A stretch of 64,000 nucleotides of DNA from Guyparkeria hydrothermalis (GTDB taxonomy: Bacteria; Pseudomonadota; Gammaproteobacteria; Halothiobacillales; Halothiobacillaceae). The stretch lies in NCBI RefSeq assembly GCF_023555385.1, contig NZ_JAJSED010000001.1, positions 1,240,001 to 1,304,000 on the forward strand, given 5' to 3'. Position numbers and translations under genes: made by a program. Below, piece after piece: positions 17,236 to 26,548 of the stretch (its first letter is position 1; every line of letters starts with the position of its first letter). The notes below the pieces were generated by a model, which saw only the letters and a list, made by a program, of their open reading frames with translations, was not told the origin of the DNA and ran no database searches.

Positions 17236-17543
17236 GATCGACTCTCCTCGCCCATCTTGGCGGGAGCCTGCTGCCGGCGCGTCCAACGTGTCACCAGCCA
17301 GCGGGCGACCAGGAAACCGGCCAGGCAGGCGACCAGTCGTCGCCAGTCGCCAGCCGAGATCAGCCAGAAGCCCCCGGCCGCCACAGCAAGGCGCAGGACC
17401 ATGCTGCCGATGAATAGCAACGCTGGGTGACGTGTGATCACCCCACGCTGGACGGTCCACCACAGTCCGCCGAAGAAGAACAGCCCCAGCGCGAACCCGG
17501 CAATGACGGCCAGCGGCAGGGCCAACAGATCATTCATCCGCAT
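17226..17543 (-). CDS. atpR: N-ATPase accessory membrane protein AtpR
   Basis: 105 residues with three hydrophobic segments (ALPLAVIAGFALGLFFFGGLWW, ALLFIGSMVLRLAVAAGGFWLI, RRLVACLAGFLVARWLV). AtpR is found only in N-type ATPase operons, between atpQ and atpB. Its membrane arginines are proposed to assist assembly of the glutamate-rich c ring; R50 or so in GSMVLRLAV fits. Identification rests on position and hydropathy because the family is short and variable. Overlaps atpQ by 14 bases. ATGs at 17543 and 17537 are both possible. Confidence 0.85.
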   Translation of the reverse strand: MRMNDLLALPLAVIAGFALGLFFFGGLWWTVQRGVITRHPALLFIGSMVLRLAVAAGGFWLISAGDWRRLVACLAGFLVARWLVTRWTRRQQAPAKMGEESRSCS

Positions 17544-17874
17544 CCTCCCCGATCGAGTCGATTGCCTGACGTTCGCGACTGACCCAGCGCCAGGCGTTGA
17601 GGCAACCGAGCATCAGGCCGGCCACAATCAGTGCCAGCGTCCAGGAAAATGGTGCGGGGTAGTGCCCGTCGAGCCACAATCCGGCAAGTGCACCCAGCAG
17701 GGTCGGCACCGCCACGGACCAGCCGACCAGCCCCATCATGCCCAGGCCGAACCAGACACCGTGAGTGGTGTCGCGCTGGGCAGCCAGCTTGCGCGCTGCC
17801 TTGGCACCCACGGCACGGCTGAAGTCGTTGCCGTCGTTACGGTCGACCTCTCTCTCATCGCGCCCCTCAGTCAT
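17530..17874 (-). CDS. atpQ: N-ATPase AtpQ (AtpI-like membrane protein)
   Basis: 114 residues. A polar N-terminus (about 35 residues) precedes two hydrophobic helices (GVWFGLGMMGLVGWSVAVPTLLGALAGLWLD and SWTLALIVAGLMLGCLNAWRWV), the layout of AtpI/AtpQ proteins that help assemble the rotor ring and may bind Mg2+ or Ca2+. It overlaps atpC by 8 bases and atpR by 14. Confidence 0.85.
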   Translation of the reverse strand: MTEGRDEREVDRNDGNDFSRAVGAKAARKLAAQRDTTHGVWFGLGMMGLVGWSVAVPTLLGALAGLWLDGHYPAPFSWTLALIVAGLMLGCLNAWRWVSRERQAIDSIGEDADE

Positions 17875-18271
17875 GCTGGAACTCCGCCAATCGTCGGATC
17901 AGGCCGCTCTCGAGTTTCTCCATCACCGACCGGACGCTCCGCTCATGTTCGTCAAGGCTCATAAAGCGCGCCTCGACGGCCTCGCGCAGCTCGCCAAGGT
18001 CGGCACCGGCGAGCGCATCACGCACCGACACCCGCACTTCGCGGCCTGTCTTGACCAGCACACCTTCATCCACCGCCACATAGTTCTCGCCCTGCTCGAG
18101 GGTTTCGACGACCAGTATGCCGGGAGGCAGGGCGGCCACCCCGTCCCGGCGACGAGGCAGGATGCCGAACGCGCCCGAGCGCCCCTCCGCCACGATCCGG
18201 ACCACATCCGATCGGTCGAGGAAGACAGCGAAAGGCAGCAGGACCCGCAATGTCATCGCTCGCCTCGCCAT
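17867..18271 (-). CDS. atpC: N-ATPase epsilon subunit
   Basis: 134 residues. The N-terminal beta-sandwich is visible (LRVLLPFAVFLDRSDVVRIVAEGRSGAFGILPRRRDGVAALPPGILVV), followed by a C-terminal helical part. GAFGILPRRRD replaces the usual G-x-x-G-I-L-P-x-H motif, a variation seen in N-type operons. Epsilon couples gamma to the c ring. The ATG at 18271 lies 4 bases after atpD; an in-frame ATG at 18256 is also possible. Confidence 0.88.
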   Translation of the reverse strand: MARRAMTLRVLLPFAVFLDRSDVVRIVAEGRSGAFGILPRRRDGVAALPPGILVVETLEQGENYVAVDEGVLVKTGREVRVSVRDALAGADLGELREAVEARFMSLDEHERSVRSVMEKLESGLIRRLAEFQHD

Positions 18272-18275
18272 GGCC

Positions 18276-19823
<1,548 letters not shown>

Positions 19824-19851
19824 TCATGGCATCGACCGTGCTTCGTGGCGA

Positions 19852-21018
19852 TCAGCCCATGAAACCGAGGATCGCGTTGCGCACCGAGTCGAGATCGGCG
19901 TCGATGGTGACCATGGTGGCCTTGTCGACGCCCGGCATGTCGCCGGTGCACTGGCCGATGGCGGTATCCGGGTCCTTCAGGCCGTTGCCGGTCAGAGTCA
20001 GGACGATGCTCGAGCCGTCCTGGATCTTGCCGGCCTCGAGGTCGTTGATCAGGCCGGCCAGCGAGGCGGCGGAGGCCGGCTCGCAGAAGATGCCCTCGTG
20101 CTGGGTCAGCATGCGCTGGGCGGCCAGGATCTCGGCGTCCGAGACCTCGGCGAACCAGCCACCGGACTCGTCCATCACCTTCCAGGCGCGGTCCCAGCTC
20201 TGCGGATGACCGATGCGGATAGCGGTGGCGACGGTGTCCGGATCGTCGACCATCTCGCCGCGCATGAACGGCGCCGAACCGCTGGCCTGGTAGCCGACCA
20301 TCTTGGGTCGGTTGCCGCCCGAACCGCCGCCGGCGAACGGGCACTTGCCGTTGCAGTAGGCGCAGGACTCGGTGACCTCGTCGCCCGAGGCGGCCGAGAA
20401 CTCGCAGTAGCCGATCCAGTGCGCGGTGATGTTGCCGGCATTGCCGACCGGCAGGCAGTGGTAGTCCGGCGCGCGACCCAGTTCCTCGATGATCTCGAAG
20501 GCGGCGGTCTTCTGCCCCTGCAGGCGGTACGGGTTGACCGAGTTGACGATGGTCACCGGCGCCTCTTCGGCGACTTCCTTGACCAGACGCATGCCGTCGT
20601 CGAAGTTGCCCCGGATCTGCAGGATGGTCGCGCCGTACATCATCGCCTGGGCCAGCTTACCCATGGCGATCTTGCCGTCCGGGATGATGACAAAGGCGGT
20701 GATGCCGGCACGCGCAGCGTAGGCCGCGGCCGCCGCCGAGGTGTTGCCGGTCGAGGCGCAGATGATCGCCTTGGAGCCCTCCTCGACGGCCTTGGTCACC
20801 GCCATGGTCATGCCGCGATCCTTGAACGAACCGGTCGGGTTGAGGCCCTCGAACTTGACGTAGATGTCCACCGAGCGGCCCAGCACCTTGGGCAGGTTGT
20901 GCAGCCGGATGAGCGGCGTGGCACCCTCGCCCAGGCTGATCAGGCGGGTGTCGTCGGACAGCGGCAGACGGTCACGATACCGGTCGAGCAGACCGGTGTA
21001 GCGGCTTTGATGCGTCAT
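19852..21018 (-). CDS. thrC: Threonine synthase
   Basis: 388 residues; PLP-dependent conversion of O-phosphohomoserine to threonine. The PLP lysine is K66 in NPTGSFKDRGM; substrate and phosphate loops are ICASTGNTSAAAAAYAARAG and GNAGNIT, and TGNGLKDPD lies near the C-terminus. Odd feature: between WIGYCEFSAA and RPKMVGYQASGSAPF, where ordinary enzymes have a short loop, there is an insert of about 25 residues holding C219, C222 and C226 (CAYCNGKC) with C205 nearby. This looks like a small metal-binding or redox element. Not in an operon with hom or thrB here. Confidence 0.95.
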   Translation of the reverse strand: MTHQSRYTGLLDRYRDRLPLSDDTRLISLGEGATPLIRLHNLPKVLGRSVDIYVKFEGLNPTGSFKDRGMTMAVTKAVEEGSKAIICASTGNTSAAAAAYAARAGITAFVIIPDGKIAMGKLAQAMMYGATILQIRGNFDDGMRLVKEVAEEAPVTIVNSVNPYRLQGQKTAAFEIIEELGRAPDYHCLPVGNAGNITAHWIGYCEFSAASGDEVTESCAYCNGKCPFAGGGSGGNRPKMVGYQASGSAPFMRGEMVDDPDTVATAIRIGHPQSWDRAWKVMDESGGWFAEVSDAEILAAQRMLTQHEGIFCEPASAASLAGLINDLEAGKIQDGSSIVLTLTGNGLKDPDTAIGQCTGDMPGVDKATMVTIDADLDSVRNAILGFMG

Positions 21019-21152
21019 GGAGATCTCGCTTGGATGACGCGCCGCCAGCGCGGCCGTGTGAACGGCGCACCAGGCGGCGAGCTGGATGATTTGCGGGCAT
21101 TTTACCCTGCCAGCGGGCGACTGTCAGGGGGCGGATTCCTCGGGTGGCAGAC

Positions 21153-21923
21153 TCAGCCGGCCGCGACGCGGCAGAGCATGCAGTCCTCGCCGCTGAGGAT
21201 CTGCTTGAGCACCTTGCGTACCCCGCGCATCGAGTTCGACAGGGTCTTCTCGATTTCCGCCATCGAGACGATATCGCCATCGTGAACGCCGGCGGCCCAG
21301 TTGGCCACCACGTTGAGGCTGGCGTATTCGATCTCGGCCTCGCGGGCCAGCACCGCCTCGGGCATGCCCGTCATGCCCACCACGTCGCAACCGTCGCGTT
21401 CCAGACGGCGAATCTCAGCGGCGGTCTCGAGCCGTGGTCCCTGCGTGGCCCCGTAGGTGCCACCATCGGCCATCGGGATGTGGAGCGCCTTCCCGGCGGC
21501 AAGAAACGCCTGGCGCAGCGACTCGTCGTAGGGGTAGGTGAAGTCCACGTGGGTCACCGATTCGAGATCGCCCTCGTAGTAGGTCGACGGCCGCCCCCAG
21601 GTGTAGTCGATCAGCTGGTCGGGCACGACCAGCGATCCCGGCCCCATGTCGGGGTGAATACCACCGACGGCTGCCACGGCGAGGATGCGGCTGACGTTGA
21701 GCTCGCGGAGCGCCCAGATATTGGCGCGGTAGTTGATCTGGTGCGGAGGGATGCGGTGGTTGTAGCCGTGACGAGGCAGAAACACCACATCGCACCCCTG
21801 CAGCCGGCCGATGGTCACGGGCCCGGAGGGCTCGCCGAACGGCGTCGAAACCATCTGGTGGCGCACGTCTTCGATGCCTTCGATCTGGGACAGTCCAGTC
21901 CCGCCGATGATTGCCAGATGCAC
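21153..21923 (-). CDS. mtnP: S-methyl-5'-thioinosine phosphorylase
   Basis: 256 residues from a GTG start preceded by GGGAGGAG. A PNP/MTAP-family phosphorylase: IGGTGLSQIEG at the N-terminus, PRHGYNHRIPPHQINYRANIWALRELNV, GIHPDMGPGSLVVPDQLIDYTWGR, TYGATQGPRLETAAEIRRLE and MTGMPEAVLAREAEI. The GIHPDMGPG and DYTWGR stretches are those I associate with the Pseudomonas PA3004 type, which splits methylthioinosine rather than methylthioadenosine. The next gene, hpt, would use the hypoxanthine released, supporting that substrate. MTA phosphorylase is the alternative. It ends CMLCRVAAG. Confidence 0.85.
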   Translation of the reverse strand: MHLAIIGGTGLSQIEGIEDVRHQMVSTPFGEPSGPVTIGRLQGCDVVFLPRHGYNHRIPPHQINYRANIWALRELNVSRILAVAAVGGIHPDMGPGSLVVPDQLIDYTWGRPSTYYEGDLESVTHVDFTYPYDESLRQAFLAAGKALHIPMADGGTYGATQGPRLETAAEIRRLERDGCDVVGMTGMPEAVLAREAEIEYASLNVVANWAAGVHDGDIVSMAEIEKTLSNSMRGVRKVLKQILSGEDCMLCRVAAG

Positions 21924-21955
21924 GTCAGCTCCTCCCGAAAGGGGTTACGCCGGGC

Positions 21956-22531
21956 TCACGCGCCATCGGGCAGCGCGTGAATACCGGGCAGATTCCGAAA
22001 GTAACCATGGTAATCCATGCCCTCGCCGAAGATGTAACGGTCCGGCACCGGCACACCGATGAAATCCGCCTTCAGGCCCGCCACCTTGCGGTCATGCTGC
22101 TTGTCGGTCGCCACGGCGATCCAGACCCGATCGGCACCCGCATCCAGGCACCACTCACGCACCGCGGCCAACGTGTGGCCCTCGTCGAGGATGTCGTCGA
22201 CCAGGAGCACCTCGCGACCGGCCAGCTCGATGTCCGGCTGTGCCAGCCACTTGAGCGCCCCGCCGCTGGTCGCACCCCGATAGCGGGTGGCATGCAGGTA
22301 GGAGAGCTCCAGCGGAAAGTCCAGCATCGGCAGGATCTGGCCGGCACTGACCAGCCCGCCGTTCATCAGGGACAGCACCACGGGCAGGCGCCCGGCAAGG
22401 CGAGCGTTGATGGCATCCGCCAGCCGGGCGTACGCCGCCTGCATCTCATCGGGGGTGATCAGACAGTCGCAGCGGGCGAGCAGCCCCTCGAGGTCCTCGG
22501 AACGCTGCCGCCAGGAAACCGGATCTTGCAT
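21956..22531 (-). CDS. hpt: Hypoxanthine-guanine phosphoribosyltransferase
   Basis: 191 residues from the ATG at 22531. A type I phosphoribosyltransferase: PRPP-binding motif VLLVDDILDEGHTL and the purine-specific segment VPDRYIFGEGMDYHGYFRNLPGIHAL at the C-terminus. It makes IMP (and GMP) from hypoxanthine (and guanine). It sits between nagZ (37 bases upstream) and mtnP (32 bases downstream), a compact salvage unit. The sequence is of the branch of HPRTs common in marine gammaproteobacteria, more divergent than E. coli Hpt. Confidence 0.9.
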   Translation of the reverse strand: MQDPVSWRQRSEDLEGLLARCDCLITPDEMQAAYARLADAINARLAGRLPVVLSLMNGGLVSAGQILPMLDFPLELSYLHATRYRGATSGGALKWLAQPDIELAGREVLLVDDILDEGHTLAAVREWCLDAGADRVWIAVATDKQHDRKVAGLKADFIGVPVPDRYIFGEGMDYHGYFRNLPGIHALPDGA

Positions 22532-22568
22532 GGATAAGGAAACCAAGGTGTGGGTCGAAGGATACGGT

Positions 22569-23630
22569 TCAGGCCCGATCGGGAAACAGATCGGGCTGAT
22601 CCACGCCGAGCCGCTCGATCCACTGCCGAGCCTCGGCAAGGCGGGGCGAGCGGGCTAGCCGCTCTTCCGACGGCACCGGACCATGGCCGAACATGCGTGC
22701 CAGACGCGCTTCGCGCTGCGGGCTGGCGACGAATTCGAGCCGCTTCTGCACGCGATCGACCAGCTCGGGATGGTTGCAGATCAGCGCCATGTCGACACCG
22801 GCGGCGAGGCACTGCTCGACCCGCTGCTCGATCTCGCCGACTGCGGAGGCGGCCGCCATGGTCAGGTCGTCGCTGAACACCGCTCCCTCGTAGCCCCACT
22901 GCTCGCGCAGGATCTCGCGCACCCACACCGGGGAGAAGCCGGCCGGGCGCTCGTCGACCTCGGGGTAGATCACGTGGGAGACCATCAGTCCCGGGATCAG
23001 ACGCTCGGCCATGGCCCGGAACGGCCGCAGGTCGGTCTTCTCCATGGTGGCAAGCGAGCGCGTGTCGACGGGATGAGCGATATGCGAGTCGGCCGCCACC
23101 GCCCCGTGGCCGGGGTAGTGCTTGCCGACCGCCGCCATGCCCGCCTCACGCATGCCGCCGGTCCAGGCAATCGCCAGGGCGATCACGGCCTCGGGACGCT
23201 CGTCGAAGGCGCGATCACCGATCACGCCGCTGATGCCTCGGTCGAGATCGAGCACCGGCGCGAAACTGAGGTCCACGCCGACTTCACGCAGTTGGGTCGC
23301 CATCAACCAGCCCAGCGAACGGGCTGCCTCCAGCCCCGCCTGGCGGTCCTTGTCGAACAGGTCGCCAATGCGGCCCATCGCCGGCAGCGGCAGGAATCCG
23401 TCTTCCTTGAAGCGCTGAACGCGCCCTCCCTCCTGATCGACGGCGACCAGCAGGTGCGGCCGACGCAAGGAACGGATCTCCTCGATCAGTGCCTTGAGCT
23501 GTGCTCGGCTTTCGAAGTGGCGGGCGAACAGGATCACGCCCCCCACCGAAGGGTGTTGCAAACGTCGACGATCGGCGGCAGTGACCTCCGGGCCGACCAG
23601 ATCGATCATGAGGGGACCAAGTGCCGTCAT
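22569..23630 (-). CDS. nagZ: Beta-N-acetylglucosaminidase NagZ
   Basis: 353 residues, glycoside hydrolase family 3, cytoplasmic (no signal). It removes GlcNAc from GlcNAc-anhydroMurNAc muropeptides during cell-wall recycling. Family motifs: MIDLVGPEVTAADRRRL, HPSVGGVILFARHFES, VDQEGGRVQRF, the catalytic histidine loop GKHYPGHGAVAADSH, and the nucleophile Asp in FSDDLTM. The length is typical. Confidence 0.95.
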   Translation of the reverse strand: MTALGPLMIDLVGPEVTAADRRRLQHPSVGGVILFARHFESRAQLKALIEEIRSLRRPHLLVAVDQEGGRVQRFKEDGFLPLPAMGRIGDLFDKDRQAGLEAARSLGWLMATQLREVGVDLSFAPVLDLDRGISGVIGDRAFDERPEAVIALAIAWTGGMREAGMAAVGKHYPGHGAVAADSHIAHPVDTRSLATMEKTDLRPFRAMAERLIPGLMVSHVIYPEVDERPAGFSPVWVREILREQWGYEGAVFSDDLTMAAASAVGEIEQRVEQCLAAGVDMALICNHPELVDRVQKRLEFVASPQREARLARMFGHGPVPSEERLARSPRLAEARQWIERLGVDQPDLFPDRA

Positions 23631-23660
23631 GGCTATGTCCTTAGCAGGTTCGGTTGAGAA

Positions 23661-24653
23661 TCAGCCCGGGTGGTCTTCTCGGGCGTGGCGTTGCCGACGA
23701 GACCGGCCGTTGTTGCTCAGGAGCGCCTTTTCCGCAAGCGCTCCAAGGTAAACGTAGAGCCCCAAGGCGACCAGCAACGCGGCTGCCGCGAATACCATCA
23801 GGGTGGCCACCGCGCCCTGATCGGAGTAACCCATCGAGACCTTGAACATCGTCAGCAGGCCCTCGATCAGGATGGCGACCAGGATGGCGGCAACGAAGCG
23901 GGTCATGGTCCGTCGCACCGTGCTGTGCCGGTGGACGTCCTTCTCCATCAGGACCTCCTCCTCGAACACCGTCTTGGCGAGATCGAAGATCGCCATCGCC
24001 AGGGTGAGCACGACGATCACCTCGAATGGCTTGAGCCTGAGCTCCGCCGCCCAGCCGGGCTGCATCAGGGCACCGACCAGTTCGCTCATGCTGCTGTAGA
24101 ACAGCACCCCGGCAACCAGCAGCATGGCCGCCGCGAACAGCCCATAGAGGACGCGGAAGAACGGTTCGATGCGACGACGCAGCGTATCGCCGAGCAGGAA
24201 GCTGATCATCGCCTCGAGATCCACGTCGATGACCAGATAGCCCACCCGTCCCTGGTGCTCGATGCGCAGGGTCGCCGAGATGCACAGATCCCGCGAAGCC
24301 GAGGACAGGTAAGGCTCGGTCAGGTGAACGTGCTCCTCGTCGGACTTGTAGAACTTGAAGTACGGCCGCTCGCTGCGATCCATGCCCTTGCCGCGTCCCA
24401 TGGCCCGGTTGACGTGGCCGGTCTCGTCGGCGCCGAACTCGGCAATTTGCACACCCTCCTCGTCGAGCAGGTAGACCAGATCGACGAACGGATACAGTTC
24501 GATCAGCTTCTCGGTGACCGAATGCAGCGCAGACTGGTCGGTAAGCAGTCGCGGCTCGCCGATGCCGGTGATGATCGATTCGATCAATTCTCGGATCGAG
24601 CGGGACTGCTCGTGATAGCGGTCAATGGTGCTGATGTAGTTGGCCGAGTGCAT
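23661..24653 (-). CDS. PDC/Cache sensor domain membrane protein without output domain
   Basis: 330 residues from the ATG at 24653, preceded by AGGGAAGCC. The first 170 residues form a PDC-like (Cache) sensor domain: helix RSIRELIESIITGIGEP, then FVDLVYLLDEEGVQIAEF, RSERPYFKFYKSD and LCISATLRIEHQGRVGYLVIDVDLE. No N-terminal membrane anchor precedes it. The C-terminal half has three or four membrane helices (about 188-208, 232-252, 268-290, 295-320). No kinase, GGDEF, EAL or methyl-accepting domain follows, so how a signal is passed on is unclear. Such proteins are known only by domain name. It lies 30 bases upstream of nagZ on the same strand. Confidence 0.75.
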   Translation of the reverse strand: MHSANYISTIDRYHEQSRSIRELIESIITGIGEPRLLTDQSALHSVTEKLIELYPFVDLVYLLDEEGVQIAEFGADETGHVNRAMGRGKGMDRSERPYFKFYKSDEEHVHLTEPYLSSASRDLCISATLRIEHQGRVGYLVIDVDLEAMISFLLGDTLRRRIEPFFRVLYGLFAAAMLLVAGVLFYSSMSELVGALMQPGWAAELRLKPFEVIVVLTLAMAIFDLAKTVFEEEVLMEKDVHRHSTVRRTMTRFVAAILVAILIEGLLTMFKVSMGYSDQGAVATLMVFAAAALLVALGLYVYLGALAEKALLSNNGRSRRQRHAREDHPG

Positions 24654-24723
24654 GGCTTCCCTGATTGAGGTAGGTGAACGCTCCGGTGGGCAGTGTAACC
24701 CGAGCCGGGCCGGGGCCTCGCGC

Positions 24724-24750
24724 AAAAAAAGAGGCGCCCGATTGGGCGCC
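24724..24750 (-). terminator. Rho-independent terminator (leftward)
   Basis: A 7-bp stem GGCGCCC/GGGCGCC with a GATT loop, followed on the minus strand by TCTTTTTTTG. It is 260 bases downstream of the dienelactone-hydrolase stop codon. Confidence 0.85.
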
Positions 24751-25009
24751 CAGCAAGGAGGAGTCAAAGAGCACCAAACGGGTCACGTCTACATTGGAGA
24801 TGGAAGAACGTGTCGTGTTGGCAACCCACCAGCAGCGAGAAGCATGCCAAGTCCACGTGACAGGCTGATGGCAACCGGGAAACCGCGAACTGGCGGGGTT
24901 TCCCGTATCGCGCCTCGAGCCGTGCCACGCGGGGAAGCCGAACGGCTGCGCCTGCACCGTTGCTCCAAGATGGGGCAGCGCGATGAGCGCCGCCCAACGG
25001 TGGGTCGCC
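24751..25009. other. Gene-free stretch with a structured segment, possible small RNA
   Basis: From 24654 to 25009 there is no convincing gene. On the minus strand the stretch ends in the terminator above. It contains an inverted repeat CGGGAAACC / GGTTTCCCG (about 24876-24906) with a 12-base spacer. It could be the 3' untranslated region of the hydrolase mRNA or an independent small RNA. I recognise no Rfam-type consensus (not 4.5S, 6S, tmRNA or a known riboswitch). Confidence 0.3.
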
Positions 25010-25744
25010 CTAGCCCAGCCGGCGAGCGAAGAATTCGAGGGTCTTCTGCAGGGAGTCGCGATCGGCGGCGTGGTCATAGGCCAGCGGCAGGCCGAACCGC
25101 GCCGCCTTATCGTCAGCGCCGGGGTTGGTGAAGGCGTGACTGACACCCGGATAGCGAATGACCTGCACCTCGGCGCCCGCCTCTCGCATCTCCTCGGCGA
25201 CCCGCTCGACCTCGTCCGGGTCGGCCATGGGGTCTTCCTCGCCGGTAAAGATCCAAGTCGGCGTGTCGACCCGGCCGGCAACCGGCGCCAGACCGCCGAT
25301 GCCGGCATGGAAGGTCGCCAGTGCATCATGATGGACGCCTTGGCGTGCCATGCTCAGGCCCACCGAGCCGCCGAAGCAGTACCCGATCGCGCCGAGACGC
25401 TCGGCATCGACTCGGTCATGGCGCTTGATCGCCTCGATCGCGAGCCGGTAGCGACGCTTCAGCGCCTCGAAATCCGACAGGGCCCGGTTCATCAGTTCGG
25501 TGGCCTCGTTGGCATCCTCGGTCAGCTTGCCGTCGCCGTAGAGGTCGATGGCGAAGCCCACATAACCGGCCTCGGCCATGTCGCGGGCACGCTTTTCCAT
25601 GTAGGCGGTCCGCCCCCAGAACTCGGGCACCACCAGCACGGCCGGTCGCGGTCCGGCGGCATTGGCATCGAAGGCGACCATGCCCTGCATGCGCAGATCG
25701 TCACCGTGGTACTCGAGCTCCTGGGTCTTGATCTCAGCGGCCAT
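25010..25744 (-). CDS. Dienelactone hydrolase family protein
   Basis: 244 residues, alpha/beta hydrolase with a cysteine nucleophile: GYCFGGSVGLSMA (C about 121), acid DPMADPDEVERV near 172 and histidine in VSHAFTNPGAD near 206, the Cys-Asp-His triad of carboxymethylenebutenolidase relatives. No signal peptide, so cytoplasmic. PEFWGRTAYMEKRARDMAEAGYVGFAIDLYG is the usual N-terminal pattern. There is no chlorocatechol gene nearby and many such homologues have unknown substrates, so only the family is called. It follows the rnf operon after a 102-base gap holding a strong hairpin. Confidence 0.85.
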   Translation of the reverse strand: MAAEIKTQELEYHGDDLRMQGMVAFDANAAGPRPAVLVVPEFWGRTAYMEKRARDMAEAGYVGFAIDLYGDGKLTEDANEATELMNRALSDFEALKRRYRLAIEAIKRHDRVDAERLGAIGYCFGGSVGLSMARQGVHHDALATFHAGIGGLAPVAGRVDTPTWIFTGEEDPMADPDEVERVAEEMREAGAEVQVIRYPGVSHAFTNPGADDKAARFGLPLAYDHAADRDSLQKTLEFFARRLG

Positions 25745-25775
25745 GCCGTTCTCCTTAGATTCAGCACCGTGGGAA

Positions 25776-25807
25776 CGACGCTCCCCCCGGCTCGGGGCGG
25801 AGCGTCG
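25776..25807 (-). terminator. Strong GC hairpin between rnfE and the hydrolase gene
   Basis: CGACGCTCC and GGAGCGTCG flank an inner CCCCG-GCT-CGGGG stem, giving a nearly continuous 32-base hairpin. No T-run follows on the minus strand, so it may be a weak or rho-assisted terminator or an mRNA-stabilising structure at the end of the rnf transcript. Confidence 0.4.
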
Positions 25808-25846
25808 CTACGAAAGGAAAAGTCTTAGCAGCTCGCGGCCGTGTTT

Positions 25847-26548
25847 TCAGCCAACCGGGTCGGCAGTCGGCTCGCCGCTGCGGGCAGCCTGAGCGGCACG
25901 GGCGCGCCGCGCGGTGCGCTGGTCGACCGCCTGCTTGAAGGCGACCAGCAGACCCAGGCCGATGAAGGCGCCCGGCGGCATTAGGGCCAGCAGGAAGGTC
26001 ATCTGCTCGGGCAGGAGGCGCACGCCCCAGTCGACGGCCATCGGGCCGAACAGCTGCTCGGCGCCCGCCAGGAGCGTGCCGAAACCGATCAGTTCACGCA
26101 TGCCGCCGAGCGTGATCAGCACCAGCCCGAATCCGGCCCCCATGACGAAGCCGTCGAACACCGAGAAGCCGAAGGCGTGACGCGAGGCGAAGCCCTCGGC
26201 GCGGGCGATGATGATGCAGTTGGTGACGATCAGCGGAATGAAGATGCCTAACGTGTTGTAGAGCGAGTGGAAGTGCGCGTTCATGATCAGCTCGATGATG
26301 GTCACCACCGAGGCGATCACCATGACGTAGACGGGCAGACGGACTTCCGGGCGAACCCAGTCACGGATCAGCGACACCACGCCGTTGGACACCACCAGTG
26401 TCACCAGCGTGGCAACCGCCAGGCCGATCGCGTTGACCATGGTGTTGGATATCGCCAGCAGCGGGCACAAGCCCAGCACCTGGACCAGCGCCGGGTTGTT
26501 CTTCCACAGCCCGTCGAGGGCCAGTTCGGACAGACGTGGTTCACTCAT
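25847..26548 (-). CDS. rnfE: Electron transport complex subunit RnfE
   Basis: 233 residues, six hydrophobic helices. From the ATG at 26548, which sits 7 bases after GAGGAG (a second ATG at 26554 is too close to it). Family stretches: GLWKNNPALVQVLGLCPLLAISNT, NTLGIFIPLIVTNCIIIARAE and LLALMPPGAFIGLGLLVAFKQ. RnfE and RnfA are the antiparallel homologous core of the Rnf ferredoxin:NAD+ oxidoreductase and coordinate an iron site in the membrane through conserved cysteines (C in GLCPLL and TNCIII). It ends in a short basic tail. Overlaps rnfG by 8 bases. Confidence 0.93.
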   Translation of the reverse strand: MSEPRLSELALDGLWKNNPALVQVLGLCPLLAISNTMVNAIGLAVATLVTLVVSNGVVSLIRDWVRPEVRLPVYVMVIASVVTIIELIMNAHFHSLYNTLGIFIPLIVTNCIIIARAEGFASRHAFGFSVFDGFVMGAGFGLVLITLGGMRELIGFGTLLAGAEQLFGPMAVDWGVRLLPEQMTFLLALMPPGAFIGLGLLVAFKQAVDQRTARRARAAQAARSGEPTADPVG

